This document shows positions 1 through 8,606 of a DNA stretch of 64,000 nt, one piece after another. Source of the stretch: Chloroflexota bacterium (lineage in GTDB: Bacteria; Chloroflexota; UBA6077; FW602-bin22; JAMCVK01); contig JAMCVK010000014.1 in assembly GCA_023475225.1 (NCBI GenBank), positions 54,660 through 118,659 on the forward strand, in the 5' to 3' direction. Position 1 is the stretch's first letter, and each line of letters starts with the position of its first letter. The position numbers and the translations under genes are program-made. The notes under the pieces are model-generated. The model ran no database searches, had not been told where the DNA came from, and was given only the letters and a program-made list of their open reading frames with translations.

Positions 1-630
1 GGCTTAAGCTTCCCCTTAAGCCTGGCCATCGATAGCCTGGTTGGTATTCTGCTTGGGCCGTGGGCAGGGGGTCTAGCTGTCCTCATCGGTAGCGTGATTG
101 GCATCATGATCGCCCCTCACACAGCTTTCCTCGGACCGTTCACCATCGCCGTTGTGACCCTTCCGGCCATCGTCGCCGGGCTCATCGTCATTCGGCAATA
201 TTACGTAGCTGCAGCAATAATGTTCGCTGGGGGGCTGTGGTGGGTCATCTCTTATGCCATGATTCTGCACTACCCTGACCCAAAGGTGTATCTGTACCCA
301 TGGCGCTACTTCGTGCCGGCTGTCCTGCTGCTCTTCCCGGCGCTGAACGAGAAGGCCCTGCGCCTATTGCAGTCGGAGAACAGACTGGGCATCGCTGTAG
401 CAGTGGGCTACATCTCCTGGATCGGCTCGCAGTCAGGGCACTTTATCAGCGCTACGGTGGGAGACATCTATCTCTTCCGTCTGCCGCAGGATGTACTGAA
501 CGCCTTGATCTTCATCATCACACCGGGTGAGCGGGCGGTGCTCGACCTGGTAGCGATGGTCGTCGGACTGGGCGTTATCACTGGATTGCGTCAGATGGGG
601 GCCAGAAGGCCCGCGCAGGGTATCTGGTAA
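1..630 (+). CDS. ECF transporter S component-like membrane protein (5' end outside window)
   Basis: The reading frame is open from base 1, so the gene starts upstream of the window; a GTG at 94 is internal. The product is almost entirely hydrophobic, with about five or six membrane segments separated by short loops, and it has the small Gly/Pro-rich look of substrate-binding S components. It is followed by two ECF-type ATPases and a T component on the same strand, and this context is the main reason for the call. In such importers the S component binds a vitamin, base or metal and docks on the shared AAT module. The substrate cannot be read from the visible part. A strong hairpin directly after the stop probably ends or attenuates its message before ecfA. 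Confidence 0.6.
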   Translation, partial: GLSFPLSLAIDSLVGILLGPWAGGLAVLIGSVIGIMIAPHTAFLGPFTIAVVTLPAIVAGLIVIRQYYVAAAIMFAGGLWWVISYAMILHYPDPKVYLYPWRYFVPAVLLLFPALNEKALRLLQSENRLGIAVAVGYISWIGSQSGHFISATVGDIYLFRLPQDVLNALIFIITPGERAVLDLVAMVVGLGVITGLRQMGARRPAQGIW

Positions 631-638
631 CTATCCTT

Positions 639-684
639 GAAGACCAGGGTCACAAGGGGCATGCCCCTTGTGACCCTGGTCTTC
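639..684 (+). terminator. 46-nt perfect palindrome, likely terminator/attenuator
   Basis: The stretch is its own reverse complement over 46 nt, giving a long stem centred on GCATGC. It begins 9 nt after the S-component stop and lies 60 nt before the first ATPase gene. No clear T-run follows, so it may partly terminate, block mRNA decay, or act as a bidirectional structure rather than be a classic terminator. Confidence 0.6.
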
Positions 685-744
685 GCTATGCCTATTCAGA
701 AGCCTTAACTTTTGGAGAGAGTGAATAAATTTTAAGGAGAACTG

Positions 745-1617
745 ATGGTCGAAGAGCAAATAGCTTTAGAAGTGAGGAACCTCAGCGTTACTTATCAGGG
801 TAATACTACGTCAACCCTGGCCCTCGACGATGTTTCCTTCACGGTACGACAAGGCGAGTTCGTAGGCGTTATGGGGTCAAATGGGGCCGGGAAAAGCACC
901 TTAGCCTTGTCCACCGTTGGTATTATTCCCCATCATACCGATGCCCGCCTTACTGGTGATATTCTCGTCTTTGGGCTCAATACTAAGGAAGCCTCGGTAG
1001 CAGATATAATTGGTCGCGGGGTAGGTATCCTGTTCCAGCAACCAGATTTGCAACTCATATCAATCAATGTAGAACTGGAGGTTGCTTTTCCCCTGGAGAA
1101 CCGCGGCGTCCCTCGTGAGGAGATCCGTCGCCGCATCAGCCAGGCCTTAAAAACGGTCAGGCTGGAGGGTTATGAAAAACATACCCCTGACCAGCTCTCC
1201 GGTGGACAGAAACAGGCTGTATGCATTGCCACTGCTTTGGCCCTGGAACCGAAACTGATCGTCCTGGATGAGCCTACTTCACAGTTAGACCCGATCGGTT
1301 CAGATATGGTCTTTCAAGCACTAAAGAGCATCAACGAAGAAGAGGGTATCACCATCCTAATTATGGAACATAAGGCTGATCTTTTGGCTCAATATGCCCA
1401 TCGCCTCATCATCCTTGATCAGGGCAAAAAGATTATGGAAGGTACGCCGGCCGAAGTGTTCAGATACGTCGATGATCTGAAAGAACGGGGCATCCCTACA
1501 CCACAGGTAGCTGAACTAGCCACCATACTGGGGAGGGAATGGCAACGAGAGTTCTCGCCCTTCCCCATCGATGAGCAAACGATGTGCCAGCATCTGGCGT
1601 CAATCATAGGAGGTTAA
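745..1617 (+). CDS. ecfA1: ECF transporter ATP-binding protein (EcfA1-type)
   Basis: This is a 290-residue ABC ATPase. Walker A is GSNGAGKS near residue 45, the signature LSGGQKQ lies near 152, and Walker B with the D-loop reads LIVLDEPTSQLD near 172; the switch His is in IMEHKAD. An N-terminal beta-strand region followed by a C-terminal tail after the ATPase core fits CbiO/EcfA proteins. The start ATG at 745 has a good ribosome site (AAGGAGA, 733-739). The gene is followed after 7 nt by a second ATPase whose ribosome site (AGGAGG) overlaps this stop, so the two are translationally linked, as expected for the EcfA1-EcfA2 heterodimer that powers the importer. Confidence 0.9.
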   Translation: MVEEQIALEVRNLSVTYQGNTTSTLALDDVSFTVRQGEFVGVMGSNGAGKSTLALSTVGIIPHHTDARLTGDILVFGLNTKEASVADIIGRGVGILFQQPDLQLISINVELEVAFPLENRGVPREEIRRRISQALKTVRLEGYEKHTPDQLSGGQKQAVCIATALALEPKLIVLDEPTSQLDPIGSDMVFQALKSINEEEGITILIMEHKADLLAQYAHRLIILDQGKKIMEGTPAEVFRYVDDLKERGIPTPQVAELATILGREWQREFSPFPIDEQTMCQHLASIIGG

Positions 1618-1624
1618 GATAACG

Positions 1625-2491
1625 ATGCGGACGGAAATGACCGAACGGCCGGTTACTATAGATGTAAGAAACCTTTCGTATACCTACCCTAACGGCTTTC
1701 AAGCCCTCAAAAACGTAAGTCTACAGATACGAGAGAATGACTTCTTCGCTTTCATCGGCCAAAATGGTTCGGGCAAGACGACTCTGGCCAAGCATTTCGT
1801 GGGACTGCTAAGACCGACAAGTGGACAGGTCGTAGTTAACGGCATCGATACGAAGAAGGCCGCCATCGTGGACCTGGCCAAGCAAGTAGGCTACGTATTC
1901 CAGAATGCCGATGACCAGATATTTTCTGATACAGTGGAGAGTGAGGTGGCCTACGGACCCAATAATCTGGACTACCCCCCAGAAAGGATTAAGGAGGCCG
2001 TAGAGAAGAGCCTGGAGGAACTGGGCATCCTCCATTTGCGTAAACGCCATCCCCTTTCGCTTAGCTGGGGAGATCGCCAAAAGGTAGCTATAGGCTCAAT
2101 CTTGGCTATGGGGCCAAATACCATTATCCTGGACGAACCCACGACCGGACAGGACCTGCGGGGCAGTTATGAGATTCTGGAGACCTGCGCCAGCCTGCAC
2201 AGGCAGGGGAAGACGATTATCATTATCACCCACAATATGCGTTTAGTTACCGAATTCTGTAAATATGTGGTCGTCCTCTACGAGGGAGAGATTCTCGCTG
2301 AAGGAGAGGTATCTAATGTCTTCCTGGATGCAGAGACGTTGCACCGGAGCTATATCGAGCCACCACAAGTAACCAGGTTGGCCAGCTTGTTGAATAGCAT
2401 CTATCCCACCTTTCCGAAGAATATTTTGACTGTCCCTCAGATGGTAGCGGCGCTGAATCAATTGCACAGCCAGGGAGGGGGTCACCAATAA
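1625..2491 (+). CDS. ecfA2: ECF transporter ATP-binding protein (EcfA2-type)
   Basis: This second 288-residue ABC ATPase has Walker A GQNGSGKTT near residue 45 and Walker B IILDEPTTGQD near 170. Its signature motif is unusual: LSWGDRQ replaces the canonical LSGGQ, whereas the partner ATPase keeps LSGGQ. Asymmetric ATP sites are known in heterodimeric ABC ATPases, so one of the two composite sites may be weak or catalytically altered. The start at 1625 follows AGGAGG at 1608-1613. The gene sits between EcfA1 and EcfT and should form the nucleotide-binding pair of the importer. Confidence 0.9.
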   Translation: MRTEMTERPVTIDVRNLSYTYPNGFQALKNVSLQIRENDFFAFIGQNGSGKTTLAKHFVGLLRPTSGQVVVNGIDTKKAAIVDLAKQVGYVFQNADDQIFSDTVESEVAYGPNNLDYPPERIKEAVEKSLEELGILHLRKRHPLSLSWGDRQKVAIGSILAMGPNTIILDEPTTGQDLRGSYEILETCASLHRQGKTIIIITHNMRLVTEFCKYVVVLYEGEILAEGEVSNVFLDAETLHRSYIEPPQVTRLASLLNSIYPTFPKNILTVPQMVAALNQLHSQGGGHQ

Positions 2492-2518
2492 AGCGAGGAC
2501 AGTGTAGAATCCATACCG

Positions 2519-2539
2519 AGGGCCAGATAGAGAGGCCCT
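2519..2539 (+). other. small hairpin between ecfA2 and ecfT
   Basis: Arms AGGGCC (2519-2524) and GGCCCT (2534-2539) pair across a 9-nt loop and are followed by a T-rich stretch (GTTCTTGTT). It could be a weak attenuator in the 97-nt gap before ecfT. Only the pairing is visible; function is inferred. Confidence 0.3.
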
Positions 2540-2588
2540 GGTTCTTGTTCGCAGACAGATCAACACATTATATTGGGAGGTTCACTAC

Positions 2589-3440
2589 ATGCCTGTATTA
2601 GTGCAATATGTTCCCGGTAATACGGCGGTGCATCGTCTGGACCCTCGGACGAAGCTGGCTATGGCCGCGGTTGTCCTGATCCTGGCCTTCCTGTTCGATA
2701 ACGCATTCCTGTTGCTCGGTTTATTCCTGGCCGTCCTGGCCATCTGGATCTGGATAAAGGCGCCGATGGATTTCGTTCGCAATCTATTCATCGCCCTAAT
2801 AGCCTTCATGATCTTTATTGTCCTGATACAAGGACTCTTTTGGCAAGGAGCGCAGCGCACTGTTCTGATCGATCTCTTCCCCTCGTGGTCGCGGGTAGGG
2901 CCCATCGCGCGCATCATTGGTGAATCGTGGGACCCACACCGAGGAGGCATACTCGTGCGGGAAGGGGTTATCTTCGGCATCAGCCTCGGCTTCCGATTGG
3001 GCGCTGTTCTCACGATAATGCCGTTGATCACGATGACCACACAGGTGCAAGACCTAACGTTGGCCCTGGAATCGATGGGGGTTCCGTGGCGCATCGCCTA
3101 TATCGTCCTTACTACCTTTCGCTTCATTCCCGTGCTCCTGGCTCAGACCAACACTATCTTAAACGCCCAAAAGCTGCGTGGCCTGGAGGTAGAGAAGGCC
3201 GGTTTGGTCAAGAAGGTGACCGCCTACGCCCCTCTGGCCGTGCCGGTGATCCTGGGTGCCTTCCGTAACTCCGAGCAGCTGGAGATGGTGTTAGAGTGTC
3301 GGGGCTTTGCCCAGGCGACCAACCGCACCTCCCTTTATGAGATAGTCTGGAAAAGGGAGGACACAGTGGCCATATTGCTGTTTGTCCTCTTGATAGTTGT
3401 GGCCATTTATCTGCGCCTCGCCGGCTACGCCGGTCTCTAG
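2589..3440 (+). CDS. ecfT: ECF transporter T component (EcfT/CbiQ family)
   Basis: This 283-residue integral membrane protein has about five membrane segments. The N-terminus carries the family pattern in which LDPRTKL follows a short lead, and the cytoplasmic helices contain the coupling motifs A-L-x-S-M-G (ALESMGVPWR, near residue 163) and LECRGF (near 237), matching the two ARG-like coupling motifs that contact the ATPases. It joins the S component to EcfA1/A2. The ribosome site is GGAGG at 2577-2581. The gene closes the AAT set started at 745 on the same strand. Confidence 0.9.
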   Translation: MPVLVQYVPGNTAVHRLDPRTKLAMAAVVLILAFLFDNAFLLLGLFLAVLAIWIWIKAPMDFVRNLFIALIAFMIFIVLIQGLFWQGAQRTVLIDLFPSWSRVGPIARIIGESWDPHRGGILVREGVIFGISLGFRLGAVLTIMPLITMTTQVQDLTLALESMGVPWRIAYIVLTTFRFIPVLLAQTNTILNAQKLRGLEVEKAGLVKKVTAYAPLAVPVILGAFRNSEQLEMVLECRGFAQATNRTSLYEIVWKREDTVAILLFVLLIVVAIYLRLAGYAGL

Positions 3441-3571
3441 ACAAAAACGTCAAATAGGCACAGGATCGACAGGGAGCATTGGGGCAGACGCCTGCGCCTC
3501 CATGCCAAAATGGCGCTATACCTGTACAGCCCAATGCGGCCTTGCGCTCACCCGGCCCAACCAGTGTGTTG

Positions 3572-3598
3572 GATAGAACGCGATCGTATTGTTCTATC
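3572..3598 (+). promoter_or_regulatory. inverted repeat upstream of creatininase-family gene
   Basis: GATAGAAC (3572-3579) and GTTCTATC (3591-3598) form perfect 8-bp arms separated by 11 nt, just ahead of the ribosome site of the next gene. It could be a repressor operator or an mRNA hairpin. No regulator for it is recognisable in the window. Confidence 0.35.
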
Positions 3599-3617
3599 AA
3601 TTATGGAGGAACAAAAG

Positions 3618-4391
3618 ATGGCCAAGAGAAGGCTTCTCTCTGAGCTCACCTGGAAAGAGATTGCTGCAATGGATAAAGCGGCGACCATCGCTTTCATCCC
3701 TATTGGGTCGCTCGAACAACATGGCCACCATCTGCCCCTGGGTACTGATACGATGTTGGCCAATGCTATCGTTGAAGGAATATGCGAGAACCTAGACAAG
3801 GAGTTGTCCTTCATTGTTCTCCCCACCATCCCAATCGGGCAGAGTCCCGAACACATGGATTTCCCTGGCACTATCTCGCTCCGGCCTGGAACCTTACTGA
3901 AGGTAATGGAGGATCTCTGCTCCAGCCTTGCCGCCCATGGATTTAAGAAGATAGTGTTGTTGAACGCTCATGGTGGGAACACCGATATCCTAAAAGCCGT
4001 CAGTTACGATCTGCGCCGCCGGTATGGCCTACACATCTTCGTTATTGACGTTTGGAGATTGCTGGCTTCCAGCCCAATCCCCCCAATAACTCAGGAGTCC
4101 CGCTGCGATATTGACATTCACGCCGGGGAGATTGAAACCTCGATAATGATGAAGATCAATCCAGAACTGGTCCGCTACGATTCGATGCAAGACTCCACCC
4201 CCACAAAGTTTGCCGACAAGAAGAAGGTTACCCTTGTGGGGCCCATCTGCTATGGCTGGTCCTCAGCGGATGTTTCTGAGACAGGCATCCTGGGAGAACC
4301 AACCAAAGCGACTAGCGAGAAGGGGGAGAAGCTATTGAAATGCCTTATCGAAATGATCCGAGACGGTGTACACGAGATAGCGACGTGGTAG
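3618..4391 (+). CDS. creatininase family amidohydrolase
   Basis: The 257-residue product carries the creatininase-family metal-binding pattern: E in IPIGSLEQHGHHLPLGTD supplies Glu, His and Asp ligands, and NAHGGNTD and the H-A-G-E of DIHAGEIETS supply further ligands. The family includes creatinine amidohydrolase, FAPy deformylase and related cyclic-amide hydrolases; the exact substrate cannot be read. ATG 3618 is preferred over upstream starts at 3510 and 3603 because GGAGGA (3605-3610) lies at a normal distance before it. The gene lies between an ECF importer and a purine-deaminase-like amidohydrolase, which suggests that the three act on one imported nitrogen heterocycle (inference). Confidence 0.85.
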   Translation: MAKRRLLSELTWKEIAAMDKAATIAFIPIGSLEQHGHHLPLGTDTMLANAIVEGICENLDKELSFIVLPTIPIGQSPEHMDFPGTISLRPGTLLKVMEDLCSSLAAHGFKKIVLLNAHGGNTDILKAVSYDLRRRYGLHIFVIDVWRLLASSPIPPITQESRCDIDIHAGEIETSIMMKINPELVRYDSMQDSTPTKFADKKKVTLVGPICYGWSSADVSETGILGEPTKATSEKGEKLLKCLIEMIRDGVHEIATW

Positions 4392-4445
4392 CCGATTTGG
4401 GATCGCTTAAGGCTCAAAAAATACCGCCTATTCCCCAAGGGATGC

Positions 4446-4451
4446 TATAAT
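4446..4451 (+). promoter_or_regulatory. extended -10 promoter for the deaminase gene
   Basis: TATAAT preceded by TGC (TGC-TATAAT) lies 71 nt before the amidohydrolase start. No good -35 is visible at the usual distance, as is common for extended -10 promoters. Confidence 0.45.
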
Positions 4452-4522
4452 CTTGACGCTCAGGAGGGTGGTTAGACGACGAGATTGTCCCCCTGAAAAT
4501 TAAGTTAAGGAGGATCTTCTAG

Positions 4523-5929
4523 ATGAGGAGCAAGACGAAGCTCATCAAAAATGCGCATACGATAGTCACGATGAACACTTCTAGACAACGATACTCCAAC
4601 GGCGACATCTACATTGAGGGAAATCGGATCATTGAGATTGGGGTAGGTCTAAGCCGTAAGGCTGATGAGGTCATCGACGCCAGGAATAAGCTGGTTATCC
4701 CTGGCTTGGTCAATACCCATCATCATATGTATCAAACACTGCAACGCAACATCCCCTTGATGCAGGATGAGGAGCTTTTTCCCTGGCTGAAGCATCTTTA
4801 CGAGGTTTGGCGTAATATCACGCCGGAGGCCGTGTATGTCAGCACCCAGGTGGCCGTTGGCGAGCTGCTGAAAACAGGTTGCACTACGACGACAGACCTC
4901 TTCTACGTTTTTCCGCGCGATATTCCCGGCAACCTGATCGATATGCAAATCGAGGCCGCAGCGAAGCTTGGCGTACGCTTTGAACCCTGCCGGGGGAGCA
5001 TGTCGCTGGGCGTGAGCAAGGGTGGGCTGCCACCTGATGATGTTGTGCAAAGCGAGGAGGAGATTCTGCAGGATTCGGAACGGCTAATAAACAAGCACCA
5101 TGACCCGAGACCCCTTTCCATGTTGCGCATCTCTCTCGCTCCCTGCTCTCCCTTCTCGGTCTCCAGAGAATCTTTGGTGGAGACGGCCCGCTTCGCCCGC
5201 CGAAAGGGCGTAAGGCTGCATACACACCTGGCCGAGACCAAGGACGAAGAGAGATACTGTCTTGAGCGATTTGGGCTGCGCCCTCTGGCCTACATGGAAT
5301 CGGTGGAATGGGTGGGACCTGATGTTTGGTATGCCCATGCCGTTCACCTGAACGAGGAGGAGTGCCGCAAGCTGGCCGCTACCGGTTCAAAGGTGGCTCA
5401 TTGTCCGACATCTAACATGCGCCTGGCTTCCGGGGCAGCACCCATCCCGCGCATGCTCGAGTTGGGGGTCGACGTGGGGCTAGCTGTGGATGGAAGTGCC
5501 AGCAACGATACCTCAGATATGCTGGGGGAACTCCGCACCTGTTTGCTGCTGCATCGCCTCACCAGCGGCGTCGGCTCAATGTCGGCGGAGAAGGTAATGG
5601 AGATGGGTACGATTGGTGGGGCAGCCATCCTCGGGCGAGACGATATTGGCCGTTTGGAAGTGGGCAAGGCCGCCGATATGGCGCTGATCAACCTCAATGT
5701 GCTGGGCTATGCTGGAGCACTCAGCGATCCTCTAGCGGCCATCGTATTCTCCGGAGACTCTCACATCGTCGACACGACCATCGTGAATGGAGAGATCGTC
5801 GTTAGGGACAGCCATCTGGTCAATGTTGACGAGGAAAAGCTGGTTGAGGAAGCTAACAAGCTTTCTACAGAGATGTTGGAGAAGGCTATGCGGTTCACCG
5901 GTCTAAACTATTACGCTTGCGCCGTATAA
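4523..5929 (+). CDS. amidohydrolase, 8-oxoguanine deaminase / TrzN-AtzA-like
   Basis: The 468-residue protein is a full-length member of the subtype III amidohydrolases. Metal ligands are visible as H66 and H68 in NTHHHMYQTLQRN, H235 in LHTHLAE (with E238), H272/H275 in YAHAVHL, and D323 in AVDGSASND. The HHHMYQTLxR stretch resembles 8-oxoguanine deaminases more than cytosine or S-adenosylhomocysteine deaminases, so hydrolytic deamination of an oxidised purine or a triazine-like ring is the best guess. The start at 4523 follows AAGGAGGA. It appears to have its own promoter and ends in a strong terminator. Confidence 0.82.
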   Translation: MRSKTKLIKNAHTIVTMNTSRQRYSNGDIYIEGNRIIEIGVGLSRKADEVIDARNKLVIPGLVNTHHHMYQTLQRNIPLMQDEELFPWLKHLYEVWRNITPEAVYVSTQVAVGELLKTGCTTTTDLFYVFPRDIPGNLIDMQIEAAAKLGVRFEPCRGSMSLGVSKGGLPPDDVVQSEEEILQDSERLINKHHDPRPLSMLRISLAPCSPFSVSRESLVETARFARRKGVRLHTHLAETKDEERYCLERFGLRPLAYMESVEWVGPDVWYAHAVHLNEEECRKLAATGSKVAHCPTSNMRLASGAAPIPRMLELGVDVGLAVDGSASNDTSDMLGELRTCLLLHRLTSGVGSMSAEKVMEMGTIGGAAILGRDDIGRLEVGKAADMALINLNVLGYAGALSDPLAAIVFSGDSHIVDTTIVNGEIVVRDSHLVNVDEEKLVEEANKLSTEMLEKAMRFTGLNYYACAV

Positions 5930-5995
5930 ACCTCTTAAGGAGCATTGTTTCCATACCAGCTGATCAGCGCACCAGTTCGAGGGATCGGAATATCC

Positions 5996-6034
5996 AGCGG
6001 CGTGCTGAGAGGCATTGCCTCTCAGCACGCCGCT
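5996..6034 (+). terminator. rho-independent terminator after deaminase gene
   Basis: A 19-bp perfect stem (5996-6014 with 6016-6034, single-base loop) is followed by TCTTTA. It lies 66 nt after the amidohydrolase stop. Confidence 0.75.
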
Positions 6035-6077
6035 TCTTTACTATCAAAGATAGATATAGAAATTAAATGATTTCTGC

Positions 6078-6083
6078 TATAAT
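6078..6083 (+). promoter_or_regulatory. extended -10 promoter for the zinc-ribbon/sigma genes
   Basis: TGC-TATAAT at 6075-6083 predicts a start point near 6090, shortly before the small zinc-ribbon gene. The -35 region is poor. Confidence 0.5.
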
Positions 6084-6132
6084 GGCCTCACCAGTATAAA
6101 CCCTGTTTTGAATGCTGATGGAAGGAATTGAT

Positions 6133-6333
6133 GTGGAAGAAGATATCCTTATCCCAGGGAGAGAGGTCACGAGTAGAGAATATATCTTATGTTCCCACTG
6201 TGGAAACCCAGTGGCCAGAGAAAAAACGCACCTCATCCCCGCAGGTGTTCTTAATGGGACTTTATCCGAACAATTGGAGCTTTGTGAGTCTTGCTGGATA
6301 GCCTGGGACCTGGGAGAGGAGAACCTTGCCTAA
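6133..6333 (+). CDS. small zinc-ribbon-like hypothetical protein
   Basis: The 66-residue product has two Cys pairs, CSHCG and CESCW, spaced like a zinc ribbon with a short beta region between them. No specific family is recognised. The frame is open from ATG 6112, but no ribosome site precedes 6112 or 6118; GGAAGGA (6120-6126) points to GTG 6133. It lies between a terminator plus promoter and the sigma factor gene 94 nt downstream, so it may be co-transcribed with the sigma gene. A regulatory or anti-sigma-like role is possible but only a guess. Confidence 0.55.
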   Translation: MEEDILIPGREVTSREYILCSHCGNPVAREKTHLIPAGVLNGTLSEQLELCESCWIAWDLGEENLA

Positions 6334-6427
6334 CCCAGCTGGTAAAAGTTATGGTCTCAGGCGAACGGCGAAACAACTGGATCGAGCGCGTACGCTCAGT
6401 CTTTGCTAGATCGGGTAGGGGTCTCAA

Positions 6428-7375
6428 ATGATCGAGGACGATAAGCAGGCGATCACTGATTCAATAGCCCTAGAGCAACAGCGTGCCCAGCCAAAGGATC
6501 GCTCCAGGGAGCCTTCTCCGCCAGATCGGGAGGAGGGGGCTGGCCCAGATCCGATAAGAATGTATCTCAGAGAGATCGGCCGAATCCCTCTGTTGAGTCC
6601 CGAAGAAGAGATCACCCTGGCCCAACGAATTGAAAAAGGCGATATCAGCGCATGCGAACGGCTGGTGCGGACAAACCTGCGCCTTGTGGTCAGCATCGCC
6701 AAGAAATATACTGGTCGGGGGCTCGGTCTCTCCGATTTGATTCAGGAAGGTAATATCGGCCTTATTCGTGCTGCGCAGAAGTTTAACTGGCGTAAGGGTT
6801 ACAAATTCTCTACCTACGCTACGTGGTGGATTCGCCAAGCGATCACTCGAGCCATCGCCGATCAAGCCAGAACCATCCGTCTTCCAGTGCACATTGGAGA
6901 GACGATTAACCGCTTTATTCGTACCTACCGTCAGCTGCTGCAGACTTTGGGCCGCGACCCTAGCCTTGAGGAGGTGGCCAAGGCTATGGATATGGACCCC
7001 GCTAGGCTGCGCGAAGCCCTAGCCGCCGCCCAGAAGCCTATCTCCCTCGAGACACCGGTGGGTGAGGATGAGGAGAGTAGATTGGGCGATGTACTCAGAG
7101 ATGAGGTCATGTCCAGTCCAGAGGAGCTCGCCTCTCAATACCTCATTCGTGCGGAGATCGACGAGGTTCTAGAAGATCTCACCCCTCGTGAACGAAAGGT
7201 GTTGCGATTGAGATTTGGGCTCGATGATGGAAAACAACGAACGTTGGAAGAGATCGGCCAGGCATTTGGGCTTAGCCGAGAGAGGGTCCGCCAGATGGAA
7301 GTCGAGGCCCTGCGTAAGATACGTCACTCAGCCGCAGCGAAGAGATTACACGCTTCATACCACCCCACTGAATAG
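6428..7375 (+). CDS. rpoD: RNA polymerase sigma factor, sigma-70 (RpoD/SigA) family
   Basis: The 315-residue protein has the standard sigma-70 order: region 1.2 (about 41-75, starting [11 protein letters not shown]), region 2 (about 76-150, with [14 protein letters not shown] for -10 recognition and melting), region 3, and region 4.2 helix-turn-helix ([18 protein letters not shown]). There is only a short acidic N-terminus and no long region 1.1 insert. It recruits RNA polymerase to -35/-10 promoters; the consensus-like promoters seen throughout the window suit it. It could be the primary factor or a group 2 paralogue. It is followed 17 nt later by a site-2 protease gene. Confidence 0.9.
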   Translation: MIEDDKQAITDSIALEQQRAQPKDRSREPSPPDREEGAGPDPIRMYLREIGRIPLLSPEEEITLAQRIEKGDISACERLVRTNLRLVVSIAKKYTGRGLGLSDLIQEGNIGLIRAAQKFNWRKGYKFSTYATWWIRQAITRAIADQARTIRLPVHIGETINRFIRTYRQLLQTLGRDPSLEEVAKAMDMDPARLREALAAAQKPISLETPVGEDEESRLGDVLRDEVMSSPEELASQYLIRAEIDEVLEDLTPRERKVLRLRFGLDDGKQRTLEEIGQAFGLSRERVRQMEVEALRKIRHSAAAKRLHASYHPTE

Positions 7376-7392
7376 AGGAGATTAAACTCTCA

Positions 7393-8562
7393 ATGGAAAG
7401 CTCCATCCACCTTGGCAGTCTGAAGGGCATAGCCATCGGAGTGCACTATACCTGGTTGATCGTCTTCGGACTCGTCACAATGTCCCTGGCTGGATCCTAC
7501 TTCCCTCAAGAGTACCCCAATTGGTCCATCCCCATGTATTGGATGATCGGCTCCCTGAGCAGCCTATTGCTCTTCGCCTCCGTCCTAGTTCACGAGCTGG
7601 CTCATTCCCTGGTAGCCATTTCTAAAGGACTTCCCGTAAGGAGCATCACCTTGTTCATCTTCGGAGGCGTAGCCAGCATCACCAAGGAGGCAGAGAAACC
7701 AGCGGATGAGTTATTGGTCGCTATAGTTGGTCCAGCATCCAGCACGGCCCTCGCCGCACTGTTTTGGATGACGTGGGTACTCACCAAAAGCCTTAGCGAA
7801 GAGGCAGCCGCTATCAGCCTGTATCTCTGCACCATTAATCTCATGCTGGCCGTATTCAACCTGATCCCTGGTTTTCCCCTGGATGGCGGGCGCGTCCTGC
7901 GCGCCCTTATCTGGGCCATTACTAAGAACTTAATCAGAGCCACCCGCATCGCCACCGCAGTGGGACAAACAATCGGCTATGCTTTCGTCTTCAGCGGACT
8001 AATGATGGCCTTCGGAATGAGCTTAAGCTTCAGCTTGGGCTCGCTAGCAATTAACCTGGCCGGGGGTTGGCTGAATGGCTTGTGGTTAATGTTCATCGGC
8101 TGGTTCCTCAATAATGCAGCAGAAATGAGCTACCGCCAGACTATGATTCAAGAGACCCTCAAGGGGATCACGGTCCGCGATATGATGATCCGCGACTTCA
8201 CGACGGTCGAACCTGACATCACTCTCGATGAGCTGGTAAACCACTACATCCTCCAGCGTGGCCTTCGTGCCTTGCCTGTGGTCGAGAGAACACATCTCAT
8301 AGGTATGATCACGCTGAGCGATGTTAAGCATGTACCCCAGGAACAGTGGCTGACCAGAACAGTCCGAGAGGCGATGACTAAAGCAGAAGACCTGCGCACG
8401 GTGAGCCCCCTGGACGATGTTGGTCGAGTCCTGGCCACCCTCGATGGACACGACTTGAACCAAGCACCAGTGGTCTATCAAGGACAACTCGTGGGGATGA
8501 TCACTAGAAGTAACCTGATCCGCTTTCTCAGAGTGCGCCAGGAACTTGGACTACATCGCTAG
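7393..8562 (+). CDS. site-2 protease family (M50) membrane metalloprotease with CBS pair
   Basis: This 389-residue protein has an N-terminal membrane core of about six segments. The HExxH zinc site is H67-E68-x-x-H71 in VLVHELAHS, and the third ligand is D164 in GFPLDGGRV. Two CBS domains follow at about 255-385 (VRDMMIRDFTTVEP and VREAMTKAEDLRTV). M50 proteases of this SpoIVFB-like group cut within membranes, often to release regulators, and the CBS pair may sense adenine nucleotides. The gene follows the sigma factor by 17 nt with a ribosome site (GAGGAG), so it is probably translated from the same message. No obvious membrane anti-sigma substrate lies nearby. Confidence 0.9.
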   Translation: MESSIHLGSLKGIAIGVHYTWLIVFGLVTMSLAGSYFPQEYPNWSIPMYWMIGSLSSLLLFASVLVHELAHSLVAISKGLPVRSITLFIFGGVASITKEAEKPADELLVAIVGPASSTALAALFWMTWVLTKSLSEEAAAISLYLCTINLMLAVFNLIPGFPLDGGRVLRALIWAITKNLIRATRIATAVGQTIGYAFVFSGLMMAFGMSLSFSLGSLAINLAGGWLNGLWLMFIGWFLNNAAEMSYRQTMIQETLKGITVRDMMIRDFTTVEPDITLDELVNHYILQRGLRALPVVERTHLIGMITLSDVKHVPQEQWLTRTVREAMTKAEDLRTVSPLDDVGRVLATLDGHDLNQAPVVYQGQLVGMITRSNLIRFLRVRQELGLHR

Positions 8563-8606
8563 GCGGAATGTTTAACTAGCCGTGACAAGGGGCAGTACCC
8601 GTGCTC

